A DNA stretch of 64,000 bases from Flavobacterium suaedae. GTDB taxonomy: Bacteria > Bacteroidota > Bacteroidia > Flavobacteriales > Flavobacteriaceae. This document shows positions 25,536 to 34,359 of this stretch, in pieces. Every line of letters starts with the position of its first letter. Position 1 is the first letter of the stretch. The notes under the pieces are model-generated. The model was given only the letters and a program-made list of their open reading frames with translations. It did no database searches and was not told the DNA's origin. The DNA lies in assembly GCF_014642915.1 (NCBI RefSeq), contig NZ_BMJE01000006.1, forward strand, positions 124,001 to 188,000, written 5' to 3'. Made by a program: the position numbers and the translations under genes.

Positions 25536-25575
25536 GTGTATTAAAACTGTACAAGGTTGTAAAGTTTTAATACAC
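25536..25575. promoter_or_regulatory. 12-bp perfect inverted repeat in divergent late control region
   Basis: GTGTATTAAAAC (25536-25547) and GTTTTAATACAC (25564-25575) are exact complements with a 16-base spacer. They lie between the minus-strand packaging operon and the plus-strand protease-capsid operon. Likely a regulator site (or hairpin) controlling both late directions. Confidence 0.6.
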
Positions 25576-25653
25576 AGTTGTTCAGAAGCTGCACAACTAA
25601 TTTTTTTAATGCTGTAGCGCACTAATCTTTGTCACTCTAAACGAATAACCAAG

Positions 25654-26646
25654 ATGGCGAAAGGCAGCAAACCCTTTGTTCTTAACGACGAAAACACAGT
25701 TAACTCTTACGGCTTTAAAGTCAGTACCGATGGCATTGATTTATCACGCTTTGAGAAAAACCCCGTAATGCTGTCCGACCACAACAACAGCAACAGTGCT
25801 GTACTGGGCAGGTGGGCAGAGTGGAAAAAAGAAAACGGCCAGTTAACCGCCTATCCTGATTTTGACAGTGATGACGAAGATGCTAAAAAAGTAGAGCGTA
25901 AAGTAGAAAACGACTTTATAAAAGGGGCATCCATAGGCATACTGTTTAAGGTGGAAGACCTTGTTTTTGCTGATGATATGGTACTGCTTAAAAGATGTGA
26001 GCTTATAGAAGCATCTATTATTCCTGTACCCTCAAACAGCAACGCGCTGCGCCTTTATGTGGAGGGTAAAGAAGACAAACCACTTTCTGAGAAAGAAGTA
26101 AAGGAAATGTGCCTGAGCCTACAGGGAACCGAACCAAACTTTAATAATGAAAATGAAATGAAGAAAATCATTCTTAGCGTAGGAGCGTTAGTTGCTCTTG
26201 GACTTGAAAACGCATCAGCTAAAGACGGTATTGATGAAGCCGTGCTGGAAGCTAAAATAATGGAACTTTCAAACTCTAAAAAAGAGTTAGCAACTCAGGT
26301 GCAAAACCTTACAACTGCCAACAAAGCATTAACCGATGCACAGGAAGCTGCTACACTTGCTGCTACAACAGAGCTGGTAGATGAAGCTATAAAAGCGGGT
26401 AAAATAACCGCCGAAGCAAAAGAACAGTTCCTTTCGCTTGGTAAGGCAGATTTACCCCTGTTAAAATCAACGCTTGGTGCTATACCTGCAAAAACATCAC
26501 TAGCGGGTAAAACACAGCCGGGCGGAACTGCCCACGAGGGTGTAAAAACAATGGAAGACTTCCAAAAGCTATCGCATGCGGAACAACTTTCATTTAAGAA
26601 TGAAAACCCTGACGAGTACCAAAAAATAATAACAACCATAAAATAA
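25654..26646 (+). CDS. Prohead protease with fused scaffold
   Basis: A 330-residue protein. The N-terminal half is an HK97-type prohead protease with His in SDHNN (H43) and Ser in GASIG (S93). The C-terminal half is helical (KIMELSNSKKELATQVQNL, coiled coil), like a scaffold. Mu carries the same arrangement: protease I with scaffold Z from an internal start. An internal in-frame ATG at 26158 begins MKKIILSVG and would give a 162-residue scaffold. Confidence 0.82.
   Translation: MAKGSKPFVLNDENTVNSYGFKVSTDGIDLSRFEKNPVMLSDHNNSNSAVLGRWAEWKKENGQLTAYPDFDSDDEDAKKVERKVENDFIKGASIGILFKVEDLVFADDMVLLKRCELIEASIIPVPSNSNALRLYVEGKEDKPLSEKEVKEMCLSLQGTEPNFNNENEMKKIILSVGALVALGLENASAKDGIDEAVLEAKIMELSNSKKELATQVQNLTTANKALTDAQEAATLAATTELVDEAIKAGKITAEAKEQFLSLGKADLPLLKSTLGAIPAKTSLAGKTQPGGTAHEGVKTMEDFQKLSHAEQLSFKNENPDEYQKIITTIK
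26158..26646 (+). CDS. Possible nested scaffold protein from internal start
   Basis: In-frame ATG inside the protease gene that would produce only the helical scaffold part (162 residues). This copies Mu gene Z and lambda Nu3, where scaffold is made from an internal start. No strong ribosome-binding site is visible, so it remains a hypothesis. Confidence 0.35.
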   Translation: MKKIILSVGALVALGLENASAKDGIDEAVLEAKIMELSNSKKELATQVQNLTTANKALTDAQEAATLAATTELVDEAIKAGKITAEAKEQFLSLGKADLPLLKSTLGAIPAKTSLAGKTQPGGTAHEGVKTMEDFQKLSHAEQLSFKNENPDEYQKIITTIK

Positions 26647-26652
26647 CAGAAC

Positions 26653-27534
26653 ATGCCAGCAAATTTTCCAGAAATATGGGAAGCACAGGTACGCAAAATA
26701 CTAACTACGCAGGATATAGCCCCGTGGTTAGACGGTATACCGGAGCTTGATGCAGAAGTTTATACGCTTGGGGCGGGTACAAACACGGAGAAGAATATTA
26801 TACATATTCCTATCGAGACAATGCGCCCCGAGGTTTTAATCAACAATACTACCTATCCTTTAGAAGTACAGGAACATGAAGATGGTAGTTCCACGGTAAC
26901 ACTTGATAAGTACCAAACACAGCCTACAAGTGTTAGTGACGATGCTGTAATGGGCGCATCTTACGACAAGATAGAAAGTGTTACACAAGGGCACCGCAGG
27001 GAGATAGCTATTGCTAAAAACAAAAAAGCAATACACGCACTAGCCCCGGCAGCAGACAGTGAAACTACACCTGTAGTAAATATTGTTGATGGCGATGTAT
27101 ACGGTGCTTTAGTTGACCTTAAAAAGAAATTTGACGATGCCGAGTTCCCTATGGAGGGGAGGCGTGTAGTACTTTGTTCAGACCATACAACTGTTTTATT
27201 AAAAGACAGGCAGCGTTTTGCCAACCTGTTGGTAGACCACAACACAGGAAAACTAAACCAGGTAATTGCCGGTTTTGAAATATACAGCTACTTAGGTATG
27301 CCGTATTACGACACCAACGGTAATAAAAAGCCTTACAAGGCAATACCTGTAGAAACAGATAAACAGGCGAGTATTGCATTTTGTGTATACAACGTTGCTA
27401 AGAAAACGGGTAATACAAAACAGTATTTTGGAAAATCTGAAATCGACCCAATAAACCAAACCAACTTGTTAGCTTATCGCCACTACTTTATTGCTACCCC
27501 TGTAGAGGATAAATACATCGGCGCAATACTGTAA
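26653..27534 (+). CDS. Major capsid protein (Mu gpT-type)
   Basis: A 293-residue protein directly after the protease-scaffold gene, the usual capsid position. It has HK97-like features: ETMRPEVLINN, a central helix with AIAKNKKAIHALAP and the segment SDHTTVLLKDRQRFANLLV. Assignment rests on position, size and pattern. Confidence 0.78.
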   Translation: MPANFPEIWEAQVRKILTTQDIAPWLDGIPELDAEVYTLGAGTNTEKNIIHIPIETMRPEVLINNTTYPLEVQEHEDGSSTVTLDKYQTQPTSVSDDAVMGASYDKIESVTQGHRREIAIAKNKKAIHALAPAADSETTPVVNIVDGDVYGALVDLKKKFDDAEFPMEGRRVVLCSDHTTVLLKDRQRFANLLVDHNTGKLNQVIAGFEIYSYLGMPYYDTNGNKKPYKAIPVETDKQASIAFCVYNVAKKTGNTKQYFGKSEIDPINQTNLLAYRHYFIATPVEDKYIGAIL

Positions 27535-27536
27535 AA

Positions 27537-27929
27537 ATGTTAACAGAGGTATTAATATCACTAGCGACAGCAGTAATTACTGCTGCTGTCTCCTGGTTTT
27601 TTGCAAGGCGTAAAAATAACGCTGAGGCAAAAATAGCGGAACTGGATGCAGCCAAAGCAACAGCCGGTGTATATGAGAACCTTTTAGATGCAGCCACTAC
27701 CCGCCTAAACGAACAGGTAGAACTAAACGAAAAGCAGCAACAGCAAATAAAAACTTTGCTGCAAGCAAGGCGGGAACAGGATAAACAAATAAACACCCTG
27801 TTGGCAGCACTGGAAGAACGCGACCGAAAAATAAAGGAGCGGGACACGAAAATAGACCACTTGGTCGATGAACTTGAAAAAATAGCAGCTAAGCTGAAAC
27901 AATACGAAAAGAAACCAAAACACCAATAG
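27537..27929 (+). CDS. Membrane-anchored coiled-coil protein (130 aa)
   Basis: An N-terminal transmembrane helix (VLISLATAVITAAVSWFFA) followed by a long coiled coil of Lys, Glu and Gln. It lies between capsid and lysis-type genes. It could act in lysis or head assembly; no family is recognised. Confidence 0.5.
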   Translation: MLTEVLISLATAVITAAVSWFFARRKNNAEAKIAELDAAKATAGVYENLLDAATTRLNEQVELNEKQQQQIKTLLQARREQDKQINTLLAALEERDRKIKERDTKIDHLVDELEKIAAKLKQYEKKPKHQ

Positions 27930-27930
27930 T

Positions 27931-28257
27931 ATGGGAAAGTGGAAAATCGGTTATACCGAAGCAAAAACAGTAAGCTACGCAGCCAGTATGGATGCTGTAG
28001 TAAAAGAAAGCCGAACGATTTTAAGTGTTGCCCTAACCGGTAACGGAACCTTAAACATAAGCAGCGATGCACGACCGTTTATTGGTGCCGAAATAATTGT
28101 AAAAGCAACAAGCGATGCAACCGCTCGCGATTTAACCTTTGGTACAGGGTTTACAGCCCCAACGCTTACAGGCGTAATAAACAAAACTAAAGTACAGCAC
28201 TTTGTTTATGACGGGTCTGCATTTGTACCCGTAGCAACAGCAATACAAATAGACTAA
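27931..28257 (+). CDS. Hypothetical virion protein (108 aa)
   Basis: A beta-rich protein (TGNGTLNISSDARPFIGAEI, LTFGTGFTAPTLTG) next to the capsid gene; a capsid decoration protein would fit, but no family was recognised. Confidence 0.5.
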   Translation: MGKWKIGYTEAKTVSYAASMDAVVKESRTILSVALTGNGTLNISSDARPFIGAEIIVKATSDATARDLTFGTGFTAPTLTGVINKTKVQHFVYDGSAFVPVATAIQID

Positions 28258-28267
28258 ACCAACAGTA

Positions 28268-28672
28268 ATGATGGAGGCCATATTAAAAAGACAACAGTCC
28301 GACGATAAACAAACATTAGGCACGCTTGAGGTCTTTGATAAAGGCAGGAAAGTATTTGAGTGTAAAACGCTCGAACTGGACTGGCAAAATAACAAACGCC
28401 GAGAAAGCTGCATACCCGTAGGGGTTTATAACGTGGTTACACGCACATCGGCTAAATATGGTCTTCATTATCATGTTACCAATGTACCTGCTCGTAGCTT
28501 TATTTTAATACATCATGGGAACTACAATAAAGATATACTGGGTTGCATTTTGGTTGGCTCGGCTCATATTGATATTAACGGCGACGGTTATAAAGATGTA
28601 ACTAATAGCCGTAACACCTTAAAGAAGTTACTAAAAGCATCTCCAAACGGATTTACACTTACAATACAATGA
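28268..28672 (+). CDS. DUF5675 family protein, probable lysis-region gene
   Basis: A 134-residue protein with the DUF5675 hallmarks: TLGTLEVFD, LELDWQNNKR, CIPVGVYNV, IHHGNY and GCILVGS. The family is common in Bacteroidetes phages and may have a transpeptidase-like or endolysin-related fold. Its overlap with the spanin-like gene suggests a lysis function. No catalytic proof. Confidence 0.75.
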   Translation: MMEAILKRQQSDDKQTLGTLEVFDKGRKVFECKTLELDWQNNKRRESCIPVGVYNVVTRTSAKYGLHYHVTNVPARSFILIHHGNYNKDILGCILVGSAHIDINGDGYKDVTNSRNTLKKLLKASPNGFTLTIQ

Positions 28673-29187
28673 AACTAGAGCGTAATTGTTGGGCATTGTG
28701 GTTTTCGGTATTACTAATACTGTTTTTTGCTACAAGCTGCCGAACTATAAAAAACACGAAGCAAGTACACGAAACTATACAGGACAGTACTTGGGTAAAA
28801 AAAACCATTAAACCTGTAGATACCACTATAACAGTACCGGCACAATATGCCCGAATAGCTGTAAACTGGGATGCGCTAACCGAAACCCCTGTAATTAATA
28901 AACAGGGAAAGCTAACAGCCAAAGTAAGCAGGCAGGGCGATACTATAATAGCCGAATGTAACCAGGAACAACTGGAACTAACTATACAACTGCAAAATGA
29001 ACTACTGGAAGTATATAGGCAGAAAATAAAAAATACTACTAAGCAAGAGGTAAAAACAATTACTACAACAAAAACCCCATGGTATTGGTGGCCATTTATA
29101 ATACAGGGCATTATTGCCTTTATAGGCTTGCTAATTGGAGGTATAACACCATTTATAAGAAAAAAACGAAAACAAGATGAAAGATAA
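28669..29187 (+). CDS. Unimolecular spanin-like lipoprotein
   Basis: The N-terminus has a signal peptide ending in a lipobox (FATSC, lipidated Cys24); the middle is a coiled coil (QLELTIQLQNELLEVYRQKI), and the C-terminus has a transmembrane helix (about residues 139-162) followed by a basic tail. This is the layout of u-spanins such as T1 gp11, which link both membranes and fuse them at lysis. It is coupled with the DUF5675 gene. Confidence 0.7.
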   Translation: MKLERNCWALWFSVLLILFFATSCRTIKNTKQVHETIQDSTWVKKTIKPVDTTITVPAQYARIAVNWDALTETPVINKQGKLTAKVSRQGDTIIAECNQEQLELTIQLQNELLEVYRQKIKNTTKQEVKTITTTKTPWYWWPFIIQGIIAFIGLLIGGITPFIRKKRKQDER

Positions 29188-29524
29188 AGTTTTTGAAAGC
29201 AACCCAAAACTGCAACACTATTTTAAAACAGCCGACGGACAGGCGTTTTACAATGAACCTGATGCAAAAAACCACGCTAAAACGCTAACTGATAAAACGG
29301 TTACACCCGTTAATCGTGCTGACTATAATAGCGAAGAAACTCCAAAGGAAGTAATTAAAATATATGTTGAAGAAGCTGTCGAATTAATCGAAAAGGCGGA
29401 AACATTAGAAGACATTAAAAAGTTTGAAAACGATAAGCGCGTAACGGTTAAGGCTGCGTATGAGGCTAGAAAAAAAGAGTTTGAAGAAAGCGTTAAACAA
29501 CCACAAGACGAAAAAACTGATTAA
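29177..29524 (+). CDS. Hypothetical phage protein (115 aa)
   Basis: An acidic, helical protein (VEEAVELIEKAETLEDIKKF) encoded between the spanin and tail sheath genes. It overlaps the spanin gene by 11 bases. Head-tail connector function is possible. Confidence 0.5.
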   Translation: MKDKVFESNPKLQHYFKTADGQAFYNEPDAKNHAKTLTDKTVTPVNRADYNSEETPKEVIKIYVEEAVELIEKAETLEDIKKFENDKRVTVKAAYEARKKEFEESVKQPQDEKTD

Positions 29525-29526
29525 CA

Positions 29527-30765
29527 ATGGCACGACTACCGGGAATAGCAATAGAATTTCAAAACGGGCAACTGGGGCAGATAGTTGAAACGCCCGACGG
29601 TGTTTTTGGCTTGCTTGCCAGTGCTGCTGCCGTTGCCGATACTTTTGACCTTAACACACCTTACAGCGTGCGCGGTATGGTAGATGTTGCTGCGCTTGGC
29701 ATAACCGCAAGTGTTGATAACTATGCACTATATAAAACGCTGAAAGAGTTTTATGCCGAAGCGGGCGAAGGTACAGAGCTTTGGTTAATGGGCTTTGCCC
29801 GCGATACTAAAGTTAGTGACTGGTTTACACCGGATGCAGGTACAGGCAGAACTCCTGCCGAAGACTTACTGGATGCAGCAAACGGAAACTTAACCATGCT
29901 GTTTACAACCTTTTTTCCTGATGGCGATTACGTGCTTACACTTGATGAGGGTATTGATGCCGATGTTTGGGCAGCTATGGCAAAGGCGCAAACCTTAGCC
30001 GATAACTACACAACGCAAAAATTCGCACCGTTCTACACATTATTTGAAGGGTACGGTTATGACGGTAATAAAGTAACGCTTAAAGACCTTACAGAACTAT
30101 CGTATAACCGTTGCCAGTTGTTACTGGGCGATACAGAACTAAGAACAGGAAGCCCGGCCAGTAAAGGTGCTGCGGTAGGTGTATTAGCAGGGCGCAAAGC
30201 AAAAAGTCAGGTGCATGTAAACCCGGGTAAAGTTGCAGATGGTCCGCTAAGTAATATTACAGCCTATATACTTGACACGCCTGTAGAGCAGACAGATATA
30301 GCAGCGTTACACGATAAAGGTTATGTAACCTTTAGAACGCACACAGGTAAAAGCGGTTATTACTTTACTGATGACCCTTTGGCAACAGAGCAGGATGACG
30401 ATTACCGTTATGGAACTAACCGAAGGGTTATTGATAAAGCCTACCGAAATGCACACCTGGCATTAATTGATTTCCTTTTAGATGATACAACCGTAAACAA
30501 CGACGGAACCATATCGCCTATATATGCCAAAACAATAGAAGGCAAGGTTATCAATACCATTTATACCGCCATGACTGCGAACGGCGAATTGTCGTTTGAT
30601 GTTACCAACCCTGCCGACAGGGGTGTAATTTGTAAAGTAGACTTAACACACAATGTTACTTCTACCAGTAAACTTAAACTTTCACAACTACAAGTTAGAG
30701 CAAAAGGCTATAACAGGTATATAGATGTACCGCTTGGCTTTTTACCTGTAACTGCAAATAATTAA
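29527..30765 (+). CDS. Tail sheath protein (DUF2586-type)
   Basis: A 412-residue protein with the start LPGIAIEFQNGQLG and the later AVGVLAGRKAKSQVHVN segment. Position directly before the tube gene supports the contractile sheath role, as Mu gpL. A contractile tail agrees with baseplate genes further on. Confidence 0.8.
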   Translation: MARLPGIAIEFQNGQLGQIVETPDGVFGLLASAAAVADTFDLNTPYSVRGMVDVAALGITASVDNYALYKTLKEFYAEAGEGTELWLMGFARDTKVSDWFTPDAGTGRTPAEDLLDAANGNLTMLFTTFFPDGDYVLTLDEGIDADVWAAMAKAQTLADNYTTQKFAPFYTLFEGYGYDGNKVTLKDLTELSYNRCQLLLGDTELRTGSPASKGAAVGVLAGRKAKSQVHVNPGKVADGPLSNITAYILDTPVEQTDIAALHDKGYVTFRTHTGKSGYYFTDDPLATEQDDDYRYGTNRRVIDKAYRNAHLALIDFLLDDTTVNNDGTISPIYAKTIEGKVINTIYTAMTANGELSFDVTNPADRGVICKVDLTHNVTSTSKLKLSQLQVRAKGYNRYIDVPLGFLPVTANN

Positions 30766-30770
30766 TAAAT

Positions 30771-31184
30771 ATGGCATTTGACAGCAGAGAGTATGGTTGG
30801 GGCGATGTAACCGTAATATATGGCGGTCGTGACCTAACACGAATAAGAGGTATAAAGTGGAGTCGCAAAAAAGAACGCGAGGAACTATATGCCAAAGGTA
30901 ATGACCCTATTACAATACAGGACGGTAACAATAAATATGATGTTGAGCTTACAATGACACAGGCAGAGTTCGATGCCATTGAAGCAGCAGCAGGAAACGA
31001 TATTTTTTCTATAAGTGCTGATATTGAGTTTTCTTTTGGAAACCCGCTTAACGGCGATGCGATGAAAACCCACCGTGTTATAGGTTTCCGTGCAACAGAG
31101 GACACTTTAGAATTAAAACAGGGCGATAAGTACGGCGAATATACCGTGCCGGGTATTGCACTAAGAATTGATAAAAACGTATAA
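30771..31184 (+). CDS. Tail tube protein
   Basis: A 137-residue beta-rich protein (GWGDVTVIYGGRDLTRIRG, YDVELTMTQAEFDA) directly after the sheath gene, as Mu gpM. The size matches myovirus tube proteins. Confidence 0.75.
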   Translation: MAFDSREYGWGDVTVIYGGRDLTRIRGIKWSRKKEREELYAKGNDPITIQDGNNKYDVELTMTQAEFDAIEAAAGNDIFSISADIEFSFGNPLNGDAMKTHRVIGFRATEDTLELKQGDKYGEYTVPGIALRIDKNV

Positions 31185-31188
31185 ACAC

Positions 31189-31664
31189 ATGCAAACAAAA
31201 CCAACAGAAGTAACACCGGAACACATTGCCGACTGGAAAGCCAAGCATGGCGATGTATATGAACTTAAAATTACTGATGAAGACGGGCAAACAAAAAAAG
31301 CCTATGTAAAAAAGCCCGGACGTAAAACTCTAAGTTATGCTTCTACATCAGGACAAACAGACCCGATGCTGTTTAATGAAATAGTACTGAAAGAATGCTT
31401 TTTAGGCGGTGATGATGTGCTTACCGATGATGATGACTTCTTAGCTGCGTCTTCTCAAATAGGAGAACTAATAAAATTTAAGGAAGCAGAGCTGGTAAAG
31501 CTCTAAGGGCTGCGGAGGTAAAAGAAGACGAATTTGTAAGGATTAGTAACGCACAACTGCGTTACTATTTCCATATACAAGACCCCGACAGCCTTACGGA
31601 TAACGAGTGGTGCTCACGGATTAAAGAGTTGGAATATATACGCAAAAAAGAAGCGGGAAAATAG
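31189..31664 (+). CDS. Tail assembly chaperone with predicted -1 frameshift extension
   Basis: The zero frame gives 105 residues (31189-31506), with an acidic core of GGDDVLTDDDDFLAA. Bases 31507-31664 have no start codon in any suitable place but stay open in the -1 frame and encode AEVKEDEFVRI and IKELEYIRKK, a typical chaperone tail. A stop in that frame at 31479-31481 confines the slip to about 31482-31503. An A-AAG site at 31497-31500 is the best candidate. The fused product would have about 158 residues. It directly precedes the tape measure gene, as G/GT in lambda and gp41 in Mu. Confidence 0.7.
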
Positions 31665-31666
31665 CC

Positions 31667-33691
31667 ATGTCTAACAACCTATTTAATTACATATTTAAAA
31701 TAACAAGTAACGGCAATGCTGTAACTGCCGAAATGGGCAAACTTCGCTCAGGAGTAGACAAAGTTACAGGGGCTGTCAACAGGTTAGACAATAATTCGCA
31801 AAAAGCATTTAACAAAATGCAGCGTGATATTAAGGCTATAAAGCTCGATGCTATACTTAATCAGGTAGACAGAGTAGCTACCGGTTTAAATACCCTTAAC
31901 GCTCCCGGCTTGGCACTTAATGCCAATATGAAGGAACTGGAAGCCATTACAGGCGTAACCGGAAAACGCTTAAAGGAGATTGAAGGGTATGCCAGGCAAA
32001 ATGCTAAAACCTTTGGCGGTTCGGCATCACAATCCGTAGAAAGTTATAAACTCCTGCTTAGCCAGCTCACACCCGAAATTGCAAAACAGCCGAAGGCGTT
32101 AAAGGCTATGGGTAGTCAGGTTTCAGTTCTCTCTAAACTAATGGGAGGCGACCAGGTGGCAGCAACCGAAGTGTTAACAACAGCACTTAACCAATATCAG
32201 GTATCACTTGATAACCCTATTAAGGCATCTGCCGAAATGGCAAACATGATGAATATTATGGCTGCTGCTGCTCAGGAGGGTTCAGCAGAGTTACCACAAA
32301 TAAAAATGGCTTTGCAGCAGGCAGGATTGGAAGCCAAAACTGCTCATCTACATTTTGCTGAAGCTAATGCAGCAATACAGGTACTGGATAAAGCAGGTAA
32401 AAAAGGAAGCGAGGGCGGTGTGGCATTGCGAAATGTTTTAGCTTCTTTAAATCAGGGGAGATTTTTACCCAAAGAAGTACAAACGGAATTACAACAAGCG
32501 GGCATTAATATTAATATGCTTGGTGACAAGTCGCTTACGCTTGCCGAGCGTTTAGTTCCTCTTAAAAAAATAATGAACGACCAGGCACTTGTTAGTAAAA
32601 CATTTGGTAAAGAAAACAGTGCAGCAGCTATTGCATTAATATCGGGTATTGATGAAATGCAAAGGCTTACGGGTGCTATACAGGGTACAACTTCTGCATA
32701 CGACCAAGCCAACAAAATAATGGAAAGCCAGGAGGAAAAAAACGCCCGCCTAAAAGCAAGTATTGACGATTTTAAAATCTCAATGTTTAATGCTACAGAT
32801 GGTGCGATAGGTTACGCCTCTGTACTGGGTGATGTTGCCCGCGATGTAGGAAACCTTATGCCAATATTGGCAGGTGCCGGAAAAGTAGTAAGCACATTAA
32901 CCAACTCACAAAAATTATTGGCCTTATGGACTTCTGTTGTTTCAGGAGTTACAAAGATATGGAGCGGTGTGCAGGCTGTGTTTAACGCTATTATGGCTAT
33001 GAACCCAGTTGTGTTAATTACACTTGCTATTATAGCCCTTATAGGTGTTATTTATTGGGTAGTTACCGCTACTGAAGGTTGGGGCGAAGCGTGGAAGCAT
33101 ACCGTAAACGGTGCAAAGCTCATCTTTAAAGCGTATGTGGAAAGTGTGAAGCTCTACTTTAACACAATGGTTAACGGTATAATGATAGGTCTAAACTATG
33201 TTAAAAAGGGTTGGTACGAGTTTAAAAATGCTATGGGTATTGGCGATAAAACCGAAAACAACAAAATAATAGCCAAAATTAATGCTGATACCGAAGCCCG
33301 TAAAAAAGCGATTGTTGACGGTGCTAAAAAAGTAATGGATTATGGCAAACAGGCAGCCGAAGAATTTAAGCTAGCCACCATGTCTATTAAATGGAAAGAA
33401 AAGGACGAAAAAGACGGCATAGGTGTTCCCGGTATACCCGGTATGTCGCCACAAGCAACAAACGGAAACGGTGCAGGAACTAGCGGGCTTGCAAACGAAG
33501 GTAAAAAAACAAATTCAGCTATTGCTACAGGAGGTACAAAGCATAATTATATAACGGTTACGGTTAAAGAAATGATAGGTATTAAAGCTAATACTATTAC
33601 TGGCGACCGTAAAGCAGCAGAAAAAGCAGGCGAAGGCACAATTGATGAATTGCTACGTGTAACAGCTATGGCAACAACAGCAGGTAGTTAA
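31667..33691 (+). CDS. Tail tape measure protein
   Basis: A 674-residue protein with an N-terminal coiled-coil start, a TP901-type core (AQEGSAELPQIKMALQQAG, then HFAEANAAIQVLDKAG) and a transmembrane segment at about residues 440-465 (NPVVLITLAIIALIGVIYW). It sets the tail length and may insert into the host membrane. Rather short for the family, so the tail should be short to medium. Confidence 0.85.
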   Translation: MSNNLFNYIFKITSNGNAVTAEMGKLRSGVDKVTGAVNRLDNNSQKAFNKMQRDIKAIKLDAILNQVDRVATGLNTLNAPGLALNANMKELEAITGVTGKRLKEIEGYARQNAKTFGGSASQSVESYKLLLSQLTPEIAKQPKALKAMGSQVSVLSKLMGGDQVAATEVLTTALNQYQVSLDNPIKASAEMANMMNIMAAAAQEGSAELPQIKMALQQAGLEAKTAHLHFAEANAAIQVLDKAGKKGSEGGVALRNVLASLNQGRFLPKEVQTELQQAGININMLGDKSLTLAERLVPLKKIMNDQALVSKTFGKENSAAAIALISGIDEMQRLTGAIQGTTSAYDQANKIMESQEEKNARLKASIDDFKISMFNATDGAIGYASVLGDVARDVGNLMPILAGAGKVVSTLTNSQKLLALWTSVVSGVTKIWSGVQAVFNAIMAMNPVVLITLAIIALIGVIYWVVTATEGWGEAWKHTVNGAKLIFKAYVESVKLYFNTMVNGIMIGLNYVKKGWYEFKNAMGIGDKTENNKIIAKINADTEARKKAIVDGAKKVMDYGKQAAEEFKLATMSIKWKEKDEKDGIGVPGIPGMSPQATNGNGAGTSGLANEGKKTNSAIATGGTKHNYITVTVKEMIGIKANTITGDRKAAEKAGEGTIDELLRVTAMATTAGS

Positions 33692-33693
33692 AA

Positions 33694-34359
33694 ATGGGAT
33701 TAGATAATACAGATATATTATTCGCATCGTTAGTAGGCAGTAAGTTAGCCGAGCAAATACCCCGTTTAAATGTGGTGCAAAATGAGCTTGGTAAGCATGC
33801 ATTACCGCTTATACCTTTTCTGCCAATTAAGAAAGATGTAAAGGTTACGCAGCATGAGTATTCCCAGTTTGACAATCAATGGAAATCAGATGCTGCGCTT
33901 CCTGAAGAAAAACAATTTTTTCCGCTTTCCTTTTCTGTAGATGAAGGAAACACATGGTATTTATTGCCTTATGAAACTATGATAAATATTTCAGGTAGAA
34001 ATAACTTAGTAAGGCGTAATGTAGCAAAATGGAAAAAAAGCGCAGATTTAGAGGACAGAAAAGGAACGGTAAAGGAGCGATGGAGTTATGACGATTATGA
34101 AATAAACATTACGGGGATTCTTATAGGCTCCCTAACTACTGGTAATGTAGAAGACTGTTATCCTATTTCTGATTTTTTAAGGTTAAAGGATTTAATAGCT
34201 AATTGTAAAGTGAGGATTAAGTGTACCCCTTTAGAGCTATTAGGAGTTAATTATATAGTAATAGAAGATTTTTCACTCCCTTTTACAAAAGGCGAAAATG
34301 TACAGGCCTATACTATAAAGGCTTATTCTGATTACAAATTCAGTCTAATACTTACCTAG
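33694..34359 (+). CDS. DUF6046-type tail protein (gp43 position)
   Basis: A 221-residue protein after the tape measure gene, in the position of Mu gp43 (gpN). The order and beta-rich character (DDYEINITGILIG) suggest a baseplate or tail-end adaptor. The DUF6046 name is suggested by pattern only. Confidence 0.6.
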   Translation: MGLDNTDILFASLVGSKLAEQIPRLNVVQNELGKHALPLIPFLPIKKDVKVTQHEYSQFDNQWKSDAALPEEKQFFPLSFSVDEGNTWYLLPYETMINISGRNNLVRRNVAKWKKSADLEDRKGTVKERWSYDDYEINITGILIGSLTTGNVEDCYPISDFLRLKDLIANCKVRIKCTPLELLGVNYIVIEDFSLPFTKGENVQAYTIKAYSDYKFSLILT

